Source: Bacillus sp. FJAT-50079
GTDB taxonomy: Bacteria; Bacillota; Bacilli; Bacillales; Bacillaceae_C
Assembly: GCF_018343515.1 (NCBI RefSeq)
Contig: NZ_JAGYPD010000002.1
Coordinates: 1-64,000, forward strand
Reading direction: 5' to 3'
Length of the DNA: 64,000 bases
In this document: piece by piece, positions 1 to 9,228 of the stretch
How positions within the stretch are numbered: the stretch's first letter is position 1
Layout: each line of letters starts with the position of its first letter
Program-made: the position numbers and the translations under genes
The notes under the pieces: model-generated
Told to the model about the DNA's origin: nothing
The model's input: only the letters and a program-made list of their open reading frames with translations
Database searches by the model: none

Positions 1-180
1 AGAAATCCCATCAACGGCTTAGAAATCCCATCAACGGCTTAGAAATCCCATCAACGGCTTAGAAATCCCATCAACGGCTTAGAAATCCCATCAACGGCTT
101 AGAAATCCCATCAACGGCTTAGAAATCTCATCAACGGCTTAGAAATCTCATCAACGGCTTAGAAATCCCAACGACGAATT
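1..180. repeat. 20-bp tandem repeat, at least 9 units
   Basis: Nine head-to-tail 20-bp units starting AGAAATCCCATC. Units 1-6 are identical, 7 and 8 carry one C-to-T change (AAATCTCA), and 9 is degenerate in its second half. The array runs off the left edge, so its full length is unknown. No ORF crosses it convincingly. It lies about 95 bp upstream of the response regulator gene and looks like a minisatellite. Confidence 0.95.
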
Positions 181-275
181 ACAATCTCTATTAAAATAGT
201 TGGAGAATTGATATGAATACCATAAGATGGTGTAAAGACTTCAATCTATGTAAAAAGAGATAGGATGATCATTGG

Positions 276-971
276 ATGAATATTTTGCTAGTAGAAGATG
301 ATAAAGCGATTGCGGCAGGGCTTGAATATTCGCTGCAGCAAGATCATTTTACAACAGTCATTTGCTATGATTTTGCATCAGCGAAAGAAATCATTACGGA
401 GCAAATCGATCAATTTACTTTATGCTTGTTTGATTTATCATTGCCAGGGGGAAGCGGCTACGAGCTATGTAAGCTTGTAAAGGAAAAAAGTGATATTCCT
501 GTCATCTTCTTAACAGCGGTCGATGACGAGGTAAATGTCGTGATGGGACTCGATATGGGAGCAGATGATTATATTACAAAACCGTTCAGGATTCGCGAAC
601 TTTTATCTAGAATCAAATCCGTTTTACGGCGATATCAAAAACATTCACAATCAAAGGCGATCATTGACATTGAAAAGATTCGGATCAATACATTGGAAGG
701 CAAAGTGTATAAACAAGGCGCTGAAATCACTTTAACTGCACTTGAGTATCGTTTATTGCTCATCTTTGCCAATCATCTCGGCCAAGTTCTTTCAAGAAAT
801 CAGCTTTTGGAGCAGATTTGGGATGTGGCGGGAGATTTCGTCAATGATAATACGTTAACCGTTTATATAAAAAGACTACGGGAAAAATTAGAGGATGATC
901 CACAACATCCTACGATGATCAAAACGGTCCGTGGTTTAGGGTATAAGGTGGGTGATTCATATGTTCCGTAA
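276..971 (+). CDS. OmpR/PhoB-family response regulator
   Basis: A 231-residue DNA-binding response regulator. The receiver domain is at about 1-120, with the acidic pair near the N terminus (VEDDKA), the phosphoacceptor Asp in LCLFDLSLPG near residue 52 and the Lys in ITKPFRIREL near 100. The C-terminal winged helix (about 130-228) ends with the typical TVRGLGYKV motif. Its last codons overlap the start of the kinase gene, and an FtsX-type ABC exporter follows. That order is typical of Bacillus systems sensing cell-wall-active peptides, so it probably controls the exporter; the inducer is unknown. Confidence 0.93.
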   Translation: MNILLVEDDKAIAAGLEYSLQQDHFTTVICYDFASAKEIITEQIDQFTLCLFDLSLPGGSGYELCKLVKEKSDIPVIFLTAVDDEVNVVMGLDMGADDYITKPFRIRELLSRIKSVLRRYQKHSQSKAIIDIEKIRINTLEGKVYKQGAEITLTALEYRLLLIFANHLGQVLSRNQLLEQIWDVAGDFVNDNTLTVYIKRLREKLEDDPQHPTMIKTVRGLGYKVGDSYVP

Positions 972-1956
972 TAAAGAGATTCAAGCGTTCATACTCATGA
1001 TGTGCTCTATTAGTGTAGTGGCAACGATTGCGGCCGCTTTTTTCTCGTATGCGAGTGCGTGGATCGTTTTCGTTACCACAGCATTGCTTATTATTTGCAG
1101 CCTCGTATTTACACGCTGGCGTTATCGTGAAATTGCCAAGCTTTCAGGCTATTTACGAAAAATTAGCAGCGGTGATTATTCCCTCGATGTTCGTGATAAT
1201 CACGAAGGTGAATTAAGTATTTTAAAGAACGATATGTATAAAGTCACGCTCATGCTTTCAGAGCAAAGCTCGTTATTACGCCAAGATAAAATCCAGCTGA
1301 CAAATGCGATTTCTGATATTTCCCATCAGCTTAAAACGCCGCTAACATCGATGATGGTGATGTCGGATTTACTAAGCGATGATGAGCTTCCCAAAGAGAA
1401 AAGAATCGAATTTACCCACCATATTCAAGTTCAGTTAGAGCGGATTGAGTGGCTAGTATCCGCATTATTGAAACTATCGAAAATTGATGCAGGAACGGTG
1501 CAATTTAAAAAGGAGCCCATCCTCGTTAAAGATATAATTAAAAAAGCACTGGAACCGTTTCTTATTCCAATCGATATTAAGCAACAAGAGGTGAAGATTG
1601 ACGGTGATGAGAACGCCTCTTTTCTAGGTGATTTTCATTGGACGCTCGAAGCATTCGTTAATGTGATCAAAAATTGTATCGAGCATACACCAGAGCGTGG
1701 CACCTTTCATATTTCTTTTTCAGAAAACGCCTTGTTTACAGAAATCACCATCACCGATAATGGAAAAGGGATCCCAAGAGAAGATCTTCCATACATCTTT
1801 CAACGTTTTTATAAAGGGAAAAATGCAAGTGAAGAGAGCGTTGGGATTGGGCTTGCAATGGCACATAGCATTATTACGAGCCAAAATGGTGATATAGCAG
1901 TAACGAGTGAAAAAGGCACTCAGTTCCGCATGAAATTTTATAAACAAATCATTTAA
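961..1956 (+). CDS. Sensor histidine kinase
   Basis: Two N-terminal membrane segments with almost no extracellular loop (about 8-50), a HAMP-like linker, then a HisKA domain with the phosphoacceptor in SDISHQLKTPLTS and an HATPase_c domain with N box (NVIKNCIEH), G1 box (DNGKGIP) and a second glycine-rich box (GIGLAMAH). The start is taken as ATG 961 because AAGGTG at 945-950 is correctly spaced for it; an in-frame GTG at 952 lies too close to that site. It overlaps the response regulator by 11 bp. Such loop-poor intramembrane-sensing kinases often sense through the neighbouring ABC exporter; that is inference here. Confidence 0.92.
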   Translation: MFRNKEIQAFILMMCSISVVATIAAAFFSYASAWIVFVTTALLIICSLVFTRWRYREIAKLSGYLRKISSGDYSLDVRDNHEGELSILKNDMYKVTLMLSEQSSLLRQDKIQLTNAISDISHQLKTPLTSMMVMSDLLSDDELPKEKRIEFTHHIQVQLERIEWLVSALLKLSKIDAGTVQFKKEPILVKDIIKKALEPFLIPIDIKQQEVKIDGDENASFLGDFHWTLEAFVNVIKNCIEHTPERGTFHISFSENALFTEITITDNGKGIPREDLPYIFQRFYKGKNASEESVGIGLAMAHSIITSQNGDIAVTSEKGTQFRMKFYKQII

Positions 1957-1960
1957 TCCT

Positions 1961-2002
1961 AAGTGACTAAATTGTCACTTTCCAGTCACGTGAAAGTCAT
2001 TT
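1961..2002. promoter_or_regulatory. Candidate operator upstream of the ABC exporter
   Basis: A perfect inverted repeat, AAGTGAC (1961-1967), 6-bp spacer, GTCACTT (1974-1980), followed by further AGTCA-like half sites near 1984 and 1995. It lies between the kinase stop and the ATPase start, where response regulators of this class usually bind to control the exporter. The assignment comes from position and symmetry only. Confidence 0.5.
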
Positions 2003-2048
2003 TAGACAGATAGACTAAATGCAACAGTCACATTATGGAGGTTTTAAA

Positions 2049-2732
2049 ATGGAAATGTTAAAAATTGAACATCTGTCTAAAGTGTACGGTAAAGGTGACA
2101 CGGCCGTTAAGGCACTTGATGATGTTTCATTTACAGTCAATAAAGGAGAGTTTGTAGCGATTATTGGTCCATCCGGTTCTGGAAAATCGACATTATTACA
2201 CTTGCTTGGTGGAGTGGATCGGCCGACGAGTGGAAAGGTATTTGTCGATCATACCGATATTTACAATCTAAATGAAACACAACTCGCAATTTTTAGAAGG
2301 CGACAAATTGGTCTGATCTATCAATTTTACAATCTTATTCCCGTATTAACTGTGGAAGAAAATATCACACTTCCATTGTTGCTTGACGAACAAAAAGTCG
2401 ATAAAAACCAGTTTCATAATATTGTTGGAGCACTTGGTTTAGAAAATCGCTTAAATCATTTACCTAATCAGCTTTCTGGTGGACAGCAGCAAAGGGTGTC
2501 AATCGGGAGGGCGCTGATGAATCAGCCCGCGATTATGCTTGCAGACGAACCAACAGGAAATTTAGATAGTAAAAATAGCAAAGAGATCATTGATTTATTA
2601 AAAATGTTTAATAAAACATATAACCAAACATTGATCGTCATTACTCATGATGAACGAATTGCTTTACAAGCAGACAGGGTTATTTCTATTCAAGATGGGA
2701 GGATCGCTAAGGATGAGGTGATTCGTCCATGA
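2049..2732 (+). CDS. ABC transporter ATP-binding protein (MacB/LolD type)
   Basis: A 227-residue ATPase with Walker [11 protein letters not shown] loop (LIYQFYN), signature LSGGQQQR, Walker B IMLADEPTGNLD and H loop (VITHDE). The NLDSKNS context after Walker B is typical of ATPases paired with FtsX/MacB permeases. Start ATG 2049 has TATGGAGG upstream; the longer reading frame from 2019 has no such site. Its stop overlaps the permease start by 4 bp (ATGA), indicating translational coupling. With the next gene it should form a membrane exporter for peptides, lipids or antimicrobials. Confidence 0.93.
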   Translation: MEMLKIEHLSKVYGKGDTAVKALDDVSFTVNKGEFVAIIGPSGSGKSTLLHLLGGVDRPTSGKVFVDHTDIYNLNETQLAIFRRRQIGLIYQFYNLIPVLTVEENITLPLLLDEQKVDKNQFHNIVGALGLENRLNHLPNQLSGGQQQRVSIGRALMNQPAIMLADEPTGNLDSKNSKEIIDLLKMFNKTYNQTLIVITHDERIALQADRVISIQDGRIAKDEVIRP

Positions 2733-5308
2733 ATATCGTCAATAAACTAACCATTAGGCATTTGCGGCAAAATAAGAAAAGAACGCTCGTAACGATGATC
2801 GGTGTTATTATTTCTGTGGCGATGATTACGGCAGTTGCTACACTTGCTGTCTCCTTTTTGGATTTAGTGCAAAGACAGACGATTGCCAACGAAGGCGAAT
2901 GGCATGTCCTATACAAAGATGTAAATAAAGCTCAGCTTGAAGCGATAAAAAAAGACGAGGCAACGAAAGCCGTTGTCATGTCAAGAAATCGCGGTTACGC
3001 CACCTTAGCTGAAAGTCAAAATGAAAATAAACCGTATTTATTCATCAAAGAGTATAATGCTCAAGGTTTTCAGCAGTTTCCAATAGAATTAAGTGAGGGG
3101 CGACTTCCAGAAGCAGAAAATGAGGTTGTCATTTCCGAAGACATTGCAAGCAATGCCAACGTTCATTATAAAATCGGCGACCAACTGACAGTGGAAGTAG
3201 GAAACCGAGTACTCGTCAAAGAGGATGGAATAAATCAGGAGCTTTTACAGAACGATTCATTAATAAAAAGTGAGAATGGATTAGTAGAAGTAATAAAAAA
3301 TAAAAAAATAGAAAACTACCATATTGTCGGAACAATCAAGCGTCCGGTCTGGGAACCGACATGGTCACCAGGATATACAATCATCACTTACGTAGATGAA
3401 CGTATGATGATAGGGAACGATACAATTGATGCGATTGTTGTATTAAAAAAAGTGAGAAATTCTTTATATAAACATGCGAAAAAATTAGCAGAGAAAACTG
3501 GCATCGAGTCAGTCTCTTTTAATAATAACTTACTTCGTTATTACGGTGTAACGAATAATGGTGACTTAAGTAAAACACTTTATTCGCTCGCAACGATCAT
3601 TATGGTAATCATCATTATTGGTGCTGTCTCGTTAATTTACAACGCATTTGCGATTTCTGTCTCCGAACGCTCTCGTCATTTAGGGATGCTTGCGAGTGTA
3701 GGAGCGACGAAAAAACAGAAGAGGAATTCCGTTTTTTTTGAGGGAAGCGTCATTGGAGTCATTAGTATCCCGATCGGAATCATTTGCGGACTGGTAGGAA
3801 TTGGGGTTACGTTTTTCTTCATTAACTCGACAATTCAAGGTGCGCTCGGAGTGACAGAAAAATTAAACGTAACAATTACACCACTATCGATCATTGCTGC
3901 TTGTGGTGTATCGTGTATCACCATTTTTATATCCGCGTATCTTCCGGCGATCAAAGCGTCGAGAATTTCAGCCATTGATGCGATCCGCCAAACAACAGAT
4001 GTGAAGCTGACTCGAAAAGCAGTGAAAACGTCAAAGCTTGTTCGCCAGCTGTTTGGCATTGAGGCGGAAATTGGTTTGAAAAACTTAAAGAGAAATAGAC
4101 GTAGATATCAAGCAACGGTATTTTCGCTCGTTATTAGCATCATCTTGTTTTTAACGGTTTCTTTTTTCACAGCCAATTTGCAAAAATCGGTTGAGCTTTC
4201 ACAGATAGGTGTGAACCATGACATTCAAATAGCAAATGGTAGTGTCGATATTATTGATGATCAATTCACTCAGTCCGTTGCCTCGCTTCATGATGTCACG
4301 GAATATAGCGTCATTCATATGTTGAGTGTTAATGCAATGATTGAAGAAGCAAAAATGTCTGATAAGCTACTGAGAACGGAGAATTCTGAGGCGTTTCCAT
4401 ATAGTATTCAATTATATGGTCTCGATGATCAAAGCTTAAAAAAATATGCAAGTCAGGTTGGTGCCGATTACAAACAATTAATCGATCCGCAGGCATTTTC
4501 AGGCATTGTCATTGATACGATTCCATATGAAGACCCCCATACTGGAAAATATGTCGAAACGAAAGCGATCCATACGAAAGTGGGAGATCGCATAGATTTG
4601 GTAGATTTTGATTGGGAAAAAGAGGAGACACATTTTTTAAATACATTGCATGTCTCTTCTTTAACGGATCAGTTTCCGATGGGGGTTTATCCAGCGGGAC
4701 TAGGTAATTTAGGTATCGTTATTTCAGAGAAAGTAATGCGTCAGGTGTTTGATGACGAGGCATTAGAATATATGAACACGGATCTCTTTTTAAAGAGCTC
4801 AGATCCAATGAAAACTCAACAGGAAATAGAGGAAATGAAAGACTTTAAAATAATGGTTCACAATGTGTATCATTATAGGCAGCAGGAAGAGCAGTTGATT
4901 ATGTTAATGTCGGTATTTACTTACGGCTTTATCGTTCTCATTACAGCGATTTCGATCGCTAATATCTTCAATACGATATCAACGAGCATTTCCTTGCGAA
5001 AACGAGAATTCGCGATGCTCAAATCAGTTGGGATGACACCAAACAGCTTTAATAAAATGATCCATTATGAAAGCATCTTTTATGGCATGAAGTCATTGCT
5101 TTACGGACTTCCAATCAGTGTTGCTGTCATGTATTTGATCTATAAAGCATTGATGAACAGTTTTGAGTATGGCTTTGCTTTACCTTGGATCAGTGCCCTA
5201 TATGTGATAATCGCCGTGTTTATCATCACCGGCGCGGCAATGCTTTACTCAAGCGCCAAAGTAAAAAAAGAAAATATTATCGATGCGTTGAAACAGGAAA
5301 ATATATAA
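2729..5308 (+). CDS. FtsX-like ABC transporter permease
   Basis: An 859-residue permease with an N-terminal membrane anchor (about 20-45), a large extracytoplasmic domain, three membrane segments (about 280-420) with an FtsX core, a second anchor (about 465-490), a second extracellular domain and three C-terminal segments (about 725-850). This duplicated 8-helix arrangement is usual for large exporters of this type. It is coupled to the ATPase gene and closes the RR-HK-ATPase-permease unit. Substrate cannot be read from the sequence; cell-wall antibiotic resistance or envelope stress is the most likely role by context. Confidence 0.9.
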   Translation: MNIVNKLTIRHLRQNKKRTLVTMIGVIISVAMITAVATLAVSFLDLVQRQTIANEGEWHVLYKDVNKAQLEAIKKDEATKAVVMSRNRGYATLAESQNENKPYLFIKEYNAQGFQQFPIELSEGRLPEAENEVVISEDIASNANVHYKIGDQLTVEVGNRVLVKEDGINQELLQNDSLIKSENGLVEVIKNKKIENYHIVGTIKRPVWEPTWSPGYTIITYVDERMMIGNDTIDAIVVLKKVRNSLYKHAKKLAEKTGIESVSFNNNLLRYYGVTNNGDLSKTLYSLATIIMVIIIIGAVSLIYNAFAISVSERSRHLGMLASVGATKKQKRNSVFFEGSVIGVISIPIGIICGLVGIGVTFFFINSTIQGALGVTEKLNVTITPLSIIAACGVSCITIFISAYLPAIKASRISAIDAIRQTTDVKLTRKAVKTSKLVRQLFGIEAEIGLKNLKRNRRRYQATVFSLVISIILFLTVSFFTANLQKSVELSQIGVNHDIQIANGSVDIIDDQFTQSVASLHDVTEYSVIHMLSVNAMIEEAKMSDKLLRTENSEAFPYSIQLYGLDDQSLKKYASQVGADYKQLIDPQAFSGIVIDTIPYEDPHTGKYVETKAIHTKVGDRIDLVDFDWEKEETHFLNTLHVSSLTDQFPMGVYPAGLGNLGIVISEKVMRQVFDDEALEYMNTDLFLKSSDPMKTQQEIEEMKDFKIMVHNVYHYRQQEEQLIMLMSVFTYGFIVLITAISIANIFNTISTSISLRKREFAMLKSVGMTPNSFNKMIHYESIFYGMKSLLYGLPISVAVMYLIYKALMNSFEYGFALPWISALYVIIAVFIITGAAMLYSSAKVKKENIIDALKQENI

Positions 5309-5390
5309 AAGATTGAGCGGAGCATGGAAGAACAACATCCATTGCTTTTGGATTTCATAACAACCTTGCCAATAATTTAGAAGGCAAGAC

Positions 5391-5429
5391 GAAAAGCGTC
5401 TTTCAAATCGTATTTGTAGGACGCTTTTC
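5391..5429. terminator. Terminator after the ABC permease
   Basis: GAAAAGCGTC (5391-5400) pairs with GACGCTTTTC (5420-5429) and is followed by a T-rich stretch on the plus strand. It closes the 276-5308 operon. Confidence 0.75.
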
Positions 5430-5503
5430 TTATTATCTATTAAGCAATTGTCTTTCAACTGTTTGAAGGACGGTTCAATCTAAAATGTTTCGTTTTTCGT
5501 CCT

Positions 5504-5684
5504 TCAAATCTGATAAGAGCTTTTCAATTTTTCACTTAAGCGATCTAATTTATCTTCAATCCGATGAAGCTGATCTTTTCGCAGACTTTTAAAAAAACAC
5601 GACCAACATAATAAGAAATAAGAAAAATACTACGTTCAAAAAAGCAAACAATGTATACATAATATCGCCATAATTGATTGCCAA
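5504..5684 (-). pseudogene. DUF4083-like small membrane protein, frameshifted
   Basis: On the minus strand a strong AAAGGAGG site precedes a TTG start (5684). The frame encodes one membrane helix (MAINYGDIMYTLFAFLNV...) and stops after 31 codons inside a run of T residues. The next frame continues with SLRKDQLHRIEDKLDRLSEKL and stops at 5504-5506. Together they give the helix plus 'IEDKLDRL' tail known from DUF4083 proteins of Bacillus, so this is probably one gene broken by a homopolymer indel. A sequencing error in the run is an alternative. A long inverted repeat (5462-5472 / 5498-5508) overlaps its stop. Confidence 0.6.
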
Positions 5685-5838
5685 TGAATTGACCTCCTTT
5701 TGCTGGTCATACGGATTAAGTCGGCGAAAGGATTCATCGAAGTAAAAAAAGAAAATAATTAGAGTGATTTTCCAAGTGTAACGCTCATTAAGAAAGTGGT
5801 TTGGATTGCATATAACAAAAAGAGGTGCGAATTAAGAA

Positions 5839-5879
5839 GGGTGTTCAAAAAGTCGATGAAATCAACTTTTTGAACACCC
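5839..5879. terminator. Terminator of the SpoVB-like gene
   Basis: A perfect 15-bp stem, GGGTGTTCAAAAAGT / ACTTTTTGAACACCC, with an 11-nt loop, just downstream of the minus-strand flippase gene. Confidence 0.8.
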
Positions 5880-5902
5880 TTTATTACCAGGAAAGCAAGG
5901 GT

Positions 5903-7318
5903 TTAATCGCTTTTCTTAAAAGGTGATAAGTATCTAATTTGAAGTAATAGTACATACGTAAACAACGAAAAGCCAAATGCCATTCCCAATTGGAGGAAGT
6001 CGTTTGCATGACTGACGTATTGATACATGAACAATCCGGCATAGCCCATCAACATCCCAGATAAAATGACCTTTACAAAGTCCAATGAATGGAGACGGAT
6101 TGTAATGAATTTAATCAAGGTGAAAAAATGAAAGGCTGTACTTAAAATCACTCCGACACTCATCGCAATCGCTACACCATTCATACCAAATCGAGAATTA
6201 GAAGCAAGCAAAAACATAATCGGAAGCGTCATGAAAGAAGAGACTAAGTTGTTGAGCATGACGACTTTTACTTTACCTAAACCATTAAGCACTGCTTGGG
6301 TCCATGGTACACCAACAACTAAACTTATTTTAATTGCCTGCTGGATATGTTTATTGATCAGTGAATGGTCATTTTTCTCATGGGCTTCACTAATCGCTGG
6401 AACTAAAGAAACCGTTAAAGAGTGAGTGACAAATCCAGGCAGCATTAATAACGGAATCGTATAGCCCATTAACATCCCAAACTGTTTTGTCGCAAGGGAA
6501 GTCTCCACACCAGCAATCGCTAAGCTTTGTGTAATAAGGACAGGCATAAACATGCCAATCGCCGAGAGAATGATCCCATCTCCGCTATTGGGAAGGCCAA
6601 TTTGAAGCAACGATTTCAGAACAGCTTTGCAGCCGCGAAGATGTTTAATGAACGATTCTCGCAATTTGAAACTCTTCTGTTTGTCCTTTTTAAATAAAAT
6701 CAAAATATAGAGTAAAGAACAAACTTCTCCAACGACACTCCCCAATACCGCACCTGCTGCCGCAAATTCAATCCCAAAAGGAAGAAGCCATTGAACAAAG
6801 ACATATATACATCCGATTGTCATTACTTGCTCCAGTACTTGGGATGAGGCAATCGGCGTCATATGTTGTTTTCCTTGAAAATAGCTTTTGAAAACAGAGG
6901 AGATCGCTATTAGTGGCACGATCGGGATCAAAGCAAGGAAAGAATAATACGCTCGTTTGTCTGTTAATAGAAAGGTAGATAAAAAATTTACGGATAAAAA
7001 TGCTCCGATCATGATGACGATGCTTAATAATGAAATCGTTGTTAAGGAAACGACCAGAATCTTTTTGACTCGGAGCTTGTCTCCCTTTGTTTCGGCTTCT
7101 GCGACAAGTTTGGATATGGCCAATGGGAATCCTAACGTTGTTAAGATGATGAGCAAACCGGTGAGCGGCATCGCCATCATCATGAGGCCAACTCCTTCAG
7201 GACCAAGAATTTTTGCTAACATTAATCCAATAGCAAATCCAAATAGTCTTGTAATAAAAGCAGCGGAAGTTAAAATGATCGTCCCTTTCATAAGGCTTTG
7301 TTTTGTCATCTGTTCCAT
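5903..7318 (-). CDS. SpoVB/MVF-family lipid flippase, probably internally shortened
   Basis: A 471-residue polytopic membrane protein of the MVF/MATE-like polysaccharide flippase family. From memory it follows B. subtilis SpoVB closely (LGPEGVGL, LGFPLAISKLVAEA, SSVFKSYFQGKQHMTPIASSQVLEQV, PFGIEFAAAGAVLGS). SpoVB is about 518 residues and moves lipid-linked peptidoglycan precursor for spore cortex. Here about 45-50 residues seem missing where IKISLVVGVP runs directly into WTQAVLNGLGK, a region that normally holds one or two helices. The ends look intact and the frame is open, so it is either a diverged paralogue or an in-frame deletion allele. It has its own terminator. Confidence 0.8.
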   Translation of the reverse strand: MEQMTKQSLMKGTIILTSAAFITRLFGFAIGLMLAKILGPEGVGLMMMAMPLTGLLIILTTLGFPLAISKLVAEAETKGDKLRVKKILVVSLTTISLLSIVIMIGAFLSVNFLSTFLLTDKRAYYSFLALIPIVPLIAISSVFKSYFQGKQHMTPIASSQVLEQVMTIGCIYVFVQWLLPFGIEFAAAGAVLGSVVGEVCSLLYILILFKKDKQKSFKLRESFIKHLRGCKAVLKSLLQIGLPNSGDGIILSAIGMFMPVLITQSLAIAGVETSLATKQFGMLMGYTIPLLMLPGFVTHSLTVSLVPAISEAHEKNDHSLINKHIQQAIKISLVVGVPWTQAVLNGLGKVKVVMLNNLVSSFMTLPIMFLLASNSRFGMNGVAIAMSVGVILSTAFHFFTLIKFITIRLHSLDFVKVILSGMLMGYAGLFMYQYVSHANDFLQLGMAFGFSLFTYVLLLQIRYLSPFKKSD

Positions 7319-7325
7319 CCTTTAA

Positions 7326-7703
7326 TATAGTTTAATAATTCATCTATATGCGGGAGATGGATAGAGTATGGATAATGAAATTCATTTAATCATAAATAAA
7401 GAAAATAAGCAGAATGTGATTGAATTAGCAATCACGTTTGAAGTGGGGCCAGAAAGTCTTTGCGCTGGCGTCTTCCTTTTTCGTATGTACTAGAATGGTT
7501 GATTTTCTTAGAGGGAGCGCTTATTCACTCAGTGACTACAAATAGATTTGTGTAGTTTATATGTGATGAAGCAATGATGGAAGACGGTTTGGGATGATTA
7601 AAAACAATAATTGGGGGTACTCAATCTATTAAAATTGTGGTATGTTATAGTGGTAACGCACTAAAGTGAAATGATACTCAGTTAAAGGTGGTTTTCGACA
7701 ATT
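7326..7703. other. Intergenic region upstream of the amino acid importer
   Basis: About 380 bp between divergent genes with no convincing ORF, T-box or other riboswitch. The AT-rich stretch near 7620-7660 (TATGTTATAGTGG) is the likely promoter area, but I cannot fix -35 and -10 boxes. The ribosome binding site AAAGGTGG sits at about 7684-7691. Confidence 0.4.
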
Positions 7704-8480
7704 ATGAAACGTTTCGTAACAATGATTCTGGCGATGGTAGCGGTATTTACGCTCCTGATGGGGTGCTCTAAATCGTCAGATAAAAATCAAGACAACACAT
7801 TGGTAATTGGCATTGACGATCAATTTGCACCGATGGGATTTCGGGACGAAAATAACGAAATCGTCGGTTTTGATATAGACTACGCCAGAGCAGCTGTTGA
7901 AAAAATGGGGTACACACCAAAATTTCAGCCGATTGACTGGAAAACAAAAGAGTCTGAACTTAGCAGTGGACGAATTGATCTCATTTGGAATGGATATACC
8001 ATTACAGATGACCGTAAAAAGATGGTTTTATTTACAAAGCCATATTTAAAAAATGCGCAAGTAGTTGTCACGTTGGCTAAATCAGACATTCATGCACTTG
8101 ATGATTTAGAAGGGAAAGTTGTTGGATTACAAGCTCTTTCATCTGCTGAAAATGCTTTAAATGCAAATCCAATTAAAGAAAAAATCAAAACCGTTTCTGA
8201 GTTTGCTGACAATGTTCTTGCCTTAACGGATTTAAAAACAGGTCGTTTGGATGCGGTTGTGATTGATGAAGTTGTCATTGACTATTATATGTCAAAAGAG
8301 GAAGGTACCTTCAAATTGCTTGATGAATCACTTACACCAGAAGAATATGGCGTAGGTGTGAAAAAAGGGAACGAGGAGTTATTGAAGAAACTTCAAGAAG
8401 CTCTTGATGAAATGAATGAAGACGGCACGGCTGCCGAAATCTCACAAAAATGGTTTGGAGAAAATAAAGTATTAAAGTAA
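7704..8480 (+). CDS. Amino acid ABC transporter substrate-binding lipoprotein
   Basis: A 258-residue bacterial solute-binding protein of family 3. The N terminus is a lipoprotein signal with lipobox LLMGC (Cys near 21), so the mature protein is anchored outside the membrane. The domain starts with TLVIGIDDQFAPMGFRDENNEIVGFDIDYARAA, the standard polar-amino-acid binding opening, and carries the DLEGKVVGLQ hinge motif and WNGYTITDDRKK. It is first in a three-gene unit with permease and ATPase. Substrate is a polar amino acid or cystine-like ligand; I would not assign a name. Confidence 0.92.
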   Translation: MKRFVTMILAMVAVFTLLMGCSKSSDKNQDNTLVIGIDDQFAPMGFRDENNEIVGFDIDYARAAVEKMGYTPKFQPIDWKTKESELSSGRIDLIWNGYTITDDRKKMVLFTKPYLKNAQVVVTLAKSDIHALDDLEGKVVGLQALSSAENALNANPIKEKIKTVSEFADNVLALTDLKTGRLDAVVIDEVVIDYYMSKEEGTFKLLDESLTPEEYGVGVKKGNEELLKKLQEALDEMNEDGTAAEISQKWFGENKVLK

Positions 8481-8501
8481 ATAAACAGAACAAATAAAAG
8501 G

Positions 8502-8530
8502 CAAACAGGATTTCCTTTGGGAACCCTGTT
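8502..8530. terminator. Hairpin between binding protein and permease
   Basis: AAACAGG and CCTGTTT flank an imperfect inner stem (TTTCC / GGGAA), followed by a short T run. Lying inside the operon it probably acts as a partial terminator or mRNA stabiliser, giving more binding protein than permease. Confidence 0.55.
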
Positions 8531-8553
8531 TTGTTTTTGGAGGAATCTTTTTT

Positions 8554-9213
8554 ATGTCCTTAGATTATATGATCTCAATCCTTAAGCCCTTGCTAGCGGG
8601 AGCACAAGTAACGATCTTATTATTTGTCATCGCGATTGTCGTGTCCATTCCACTAGGCTTCATATTGACTTTGGCTGTTAGAAGCAGGATCAAACCGTTA
8701 TCCTTGTTCGCCCAAGGTTATATCTATTTAATGCGGGGCACACCGCTTTTGCTGCAATTATTATTTATTTGTTTTGGGCTGCCACTCATCCCAATAATTG
8801 GTGAATATTTAGTTTTGGACCGCTTTGTTGCGGCTTGTTTAGGATTTATTTTAAACTATGCTGCCTATTTTGCAGAAATATTCCGTGGTGGACTTCTCGC
8901 TATTGATAAGGGACAATATGAAGCTTCCCAAGTGCTTGGTTTGAATAAATGGCAGACGACAACACGAGTGATATTGCCGCAAATGTTCCGGATTGCACTT
9001 CCAGCCGTTTCGAACGAATCGATAACACTTGTCAAAGATACGGCGCTGCTTTATGCGGTTGCTGTACCTGAATTATTACACTTTGCACAAACTGCGGTAA
9101 ACCGTGACTTTACGATTGTGCCTTTCTTTTTCGCCGGCATCATTTATCTATTGATAACGCTAGTCATGACCTTATTTTTTAAATGGCTTGAAAGACGGTA
9201 CAAATTTAACTAG
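8554..9213 (+). CDS. Amino acid ABC transporter permease
   Basis: A 219-residue HisM/GlnP-type permease with about five membrane helices. The first segment matches the HisM/GlnP opening (LLAGAQVTILLFVIAIVVS). The EAA-type loop reads GQYEASQVLGLNKWQTTTRVILPQ, the ATPase contact site, and the RGTPLLLQLLF motif is standard. The start follows TTGGAGGAATC. It forms the membrane channel of the importer with its neighbours. Confidence 0.92.
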   Translation: MSLDYMISILKPLLAGAQVTILLFVIAIVVSIPLGFILTLAVRSRIKPLSLFAQGYIYLMRGTPLLLQLLFICFGLPLIPIIGEYLVLDRFVAACLGFILNYAAYFAEIFRGGLLAIDKGQYEASQVLGLNKWQTTTRVILPQMFRIALPAVSNESITLVKDTALLYAVAVPELLHFAQTAVNRDFTIVPFFFAGIIYLLITLVMTLFFKWLERRYKFN

Positions 9214-9228
9214 AAAGGAGTGGTGAAA

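Noticed and set aside
1-180. CRISPR array at the left edge
   Set aside because: Units are contiguous 20-mers without unique spacers; a plain tandem repeat.
8502-8530. Riboswitch between binding protein and permease genes
   Set aside because: Only a simple hairpin of about 29 nt; too small for a ligand-binding leader.
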